Origin: Cycas panzhihuaensis
Lineage: Eukaryota > Cycadophyta
Length of the DNA: 64,000 bases
Direction of reading: 5' to 3'
NCBI GenBank assembly: GCA_023213395.1
Contig: CM041465.1
Coordinates: 231,143,741-231,207,740, forward strand
Translations under genes and position numbers: made by a program
Shown: piece by piece, positions 63,555-64,000 of the stretch
Layout: each line of letters starts with the position of its first letter
Position numbering within the stretch: position 1 is the stretch's first letter
The notes under the pieces: model-generated
The model's input: the letters and a program-made list of their open reading frames with translations, nothing else
Told to the model about the DNA's origin: nothing
The model's database searches: none

Positions 63555-64000
63555 TTCATTCATTCTCTTTTTTTTTCTTTCTTCTTTTCTTTGTTTCTAT
63601 TTTTATTTTTTCTCTTCTTATTTTATTTTATTTTTGCTAGAGGAGTATATATATGTGTAAAGCCCTAATGGTGTAAAATATATGGTGACGAGTCAGTCTA
63701 TGGGGAAGTTAGATAAACCCATCATATCAGCTATACTTTAATATATATGGCACAACTAAACTATGGAGTATTGAGAATAAGTCATTTAATTAACCTAAGT
63801 GCCTATCATAGGACATGCATGGAATGGTGTCCTTATGTTAGTTACCATGTGGAACCAAGACTTTATATTATGATAAGGGCTAAATAGGACATGCTACATG
63901 CTCACGATGAGGCAATGAATCTATAAGGGTAATAGGTATACAAAAGCCAAGTCACAAGGCAAAGCCACAAGCTAGGTAAGAAAGTAGTATGTAGGTAGGT
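63555..64000. other. Right flank without recognisable features
   Basis: A T/C-rich tract at 63560-63640, then ordinary AT-rich sequence; no coding or repeat partner seen. Confidence 0.45.

Overview
The window is plant nuclear DNA and looks like intergenic heterochromatin of a large, repeat-rich genome. The evidence is plant-type Ty3/gypsy elements (Tat-like, Reina-like and one related to the chromoviruses), copia-style LTR units, an L1-type LINE whose ORF2 ends in an RNase H domain, primer sites matching initiator tRNA-Met, very high AT content, and kilobase-long (TA)n arrays. I found no intact host gene, rRNA, tRNA or CRISPR array. The species cannot be named from sequence alone; a gymnosperm-like repeat landscape is possible but unproven.

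Layout. 1-2124: decayed gypsy pol on the plus strand, followed by a 21-bp minisatellite. 3617-15593: a minus-strand Tat-like element of about 12 kb with 545-bp LTRs, gag with two zinc knuckles, protease, RT, RNase H and integrase. Its long 3' region holds a GGTTGTAACC-type tandem array, a solo LTR, and remains of extra sense-strand ORFs of unknown function. 17629-about 21722: a copia-style LTR unit with no recognisable coding. 22507-24832: TA array. 24836-30063: two head-to-head pieces of a Reina-like gypsy family, together forming an imperfect inverted repeat. 30225-44028: a TA-rich array split by an L1-type LINE (30279-35102) and by the youngest element here, a 6.7-kb gypsy element (36603-43338) with perfect 5-bp target duplications. 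44031-48540: a very decayed plus-strand gypsy element containing a solo LTR. 48966-52872: a 3.9-kb non-autonomous LTR element carrying a fragment of a 2-oxoglutarate-dependent dioxygenase gene that resembles gibberellin 20-oxidase. 54187-60170: a full-length but decayed Reina-like element with a chromodomain-like tail. 60953-63554: another TA array. The remaining stretches are AT-rich and featureless.

The units do not form a pathway. They record a history: old elements were riddled with stop codons, mostly where the family has Gln or Trp (CAG/CAA to TAG/TAA, TGG to TAG), as expected from long-term cytosine methylation; later elements then inserted into them and into the TA arrays. Most likely to repay follow-up are the dioxygenase fragment inside an LTR element, the unknown 3' ORFs and dyad-motif array of the Tat-like element, the TA array split twice by retroelements, and the tRNA-like block in the leader of the Reina-like family. 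All coordinates and alignments were made by eye, so boundaries without a stated target duplication are approximate.
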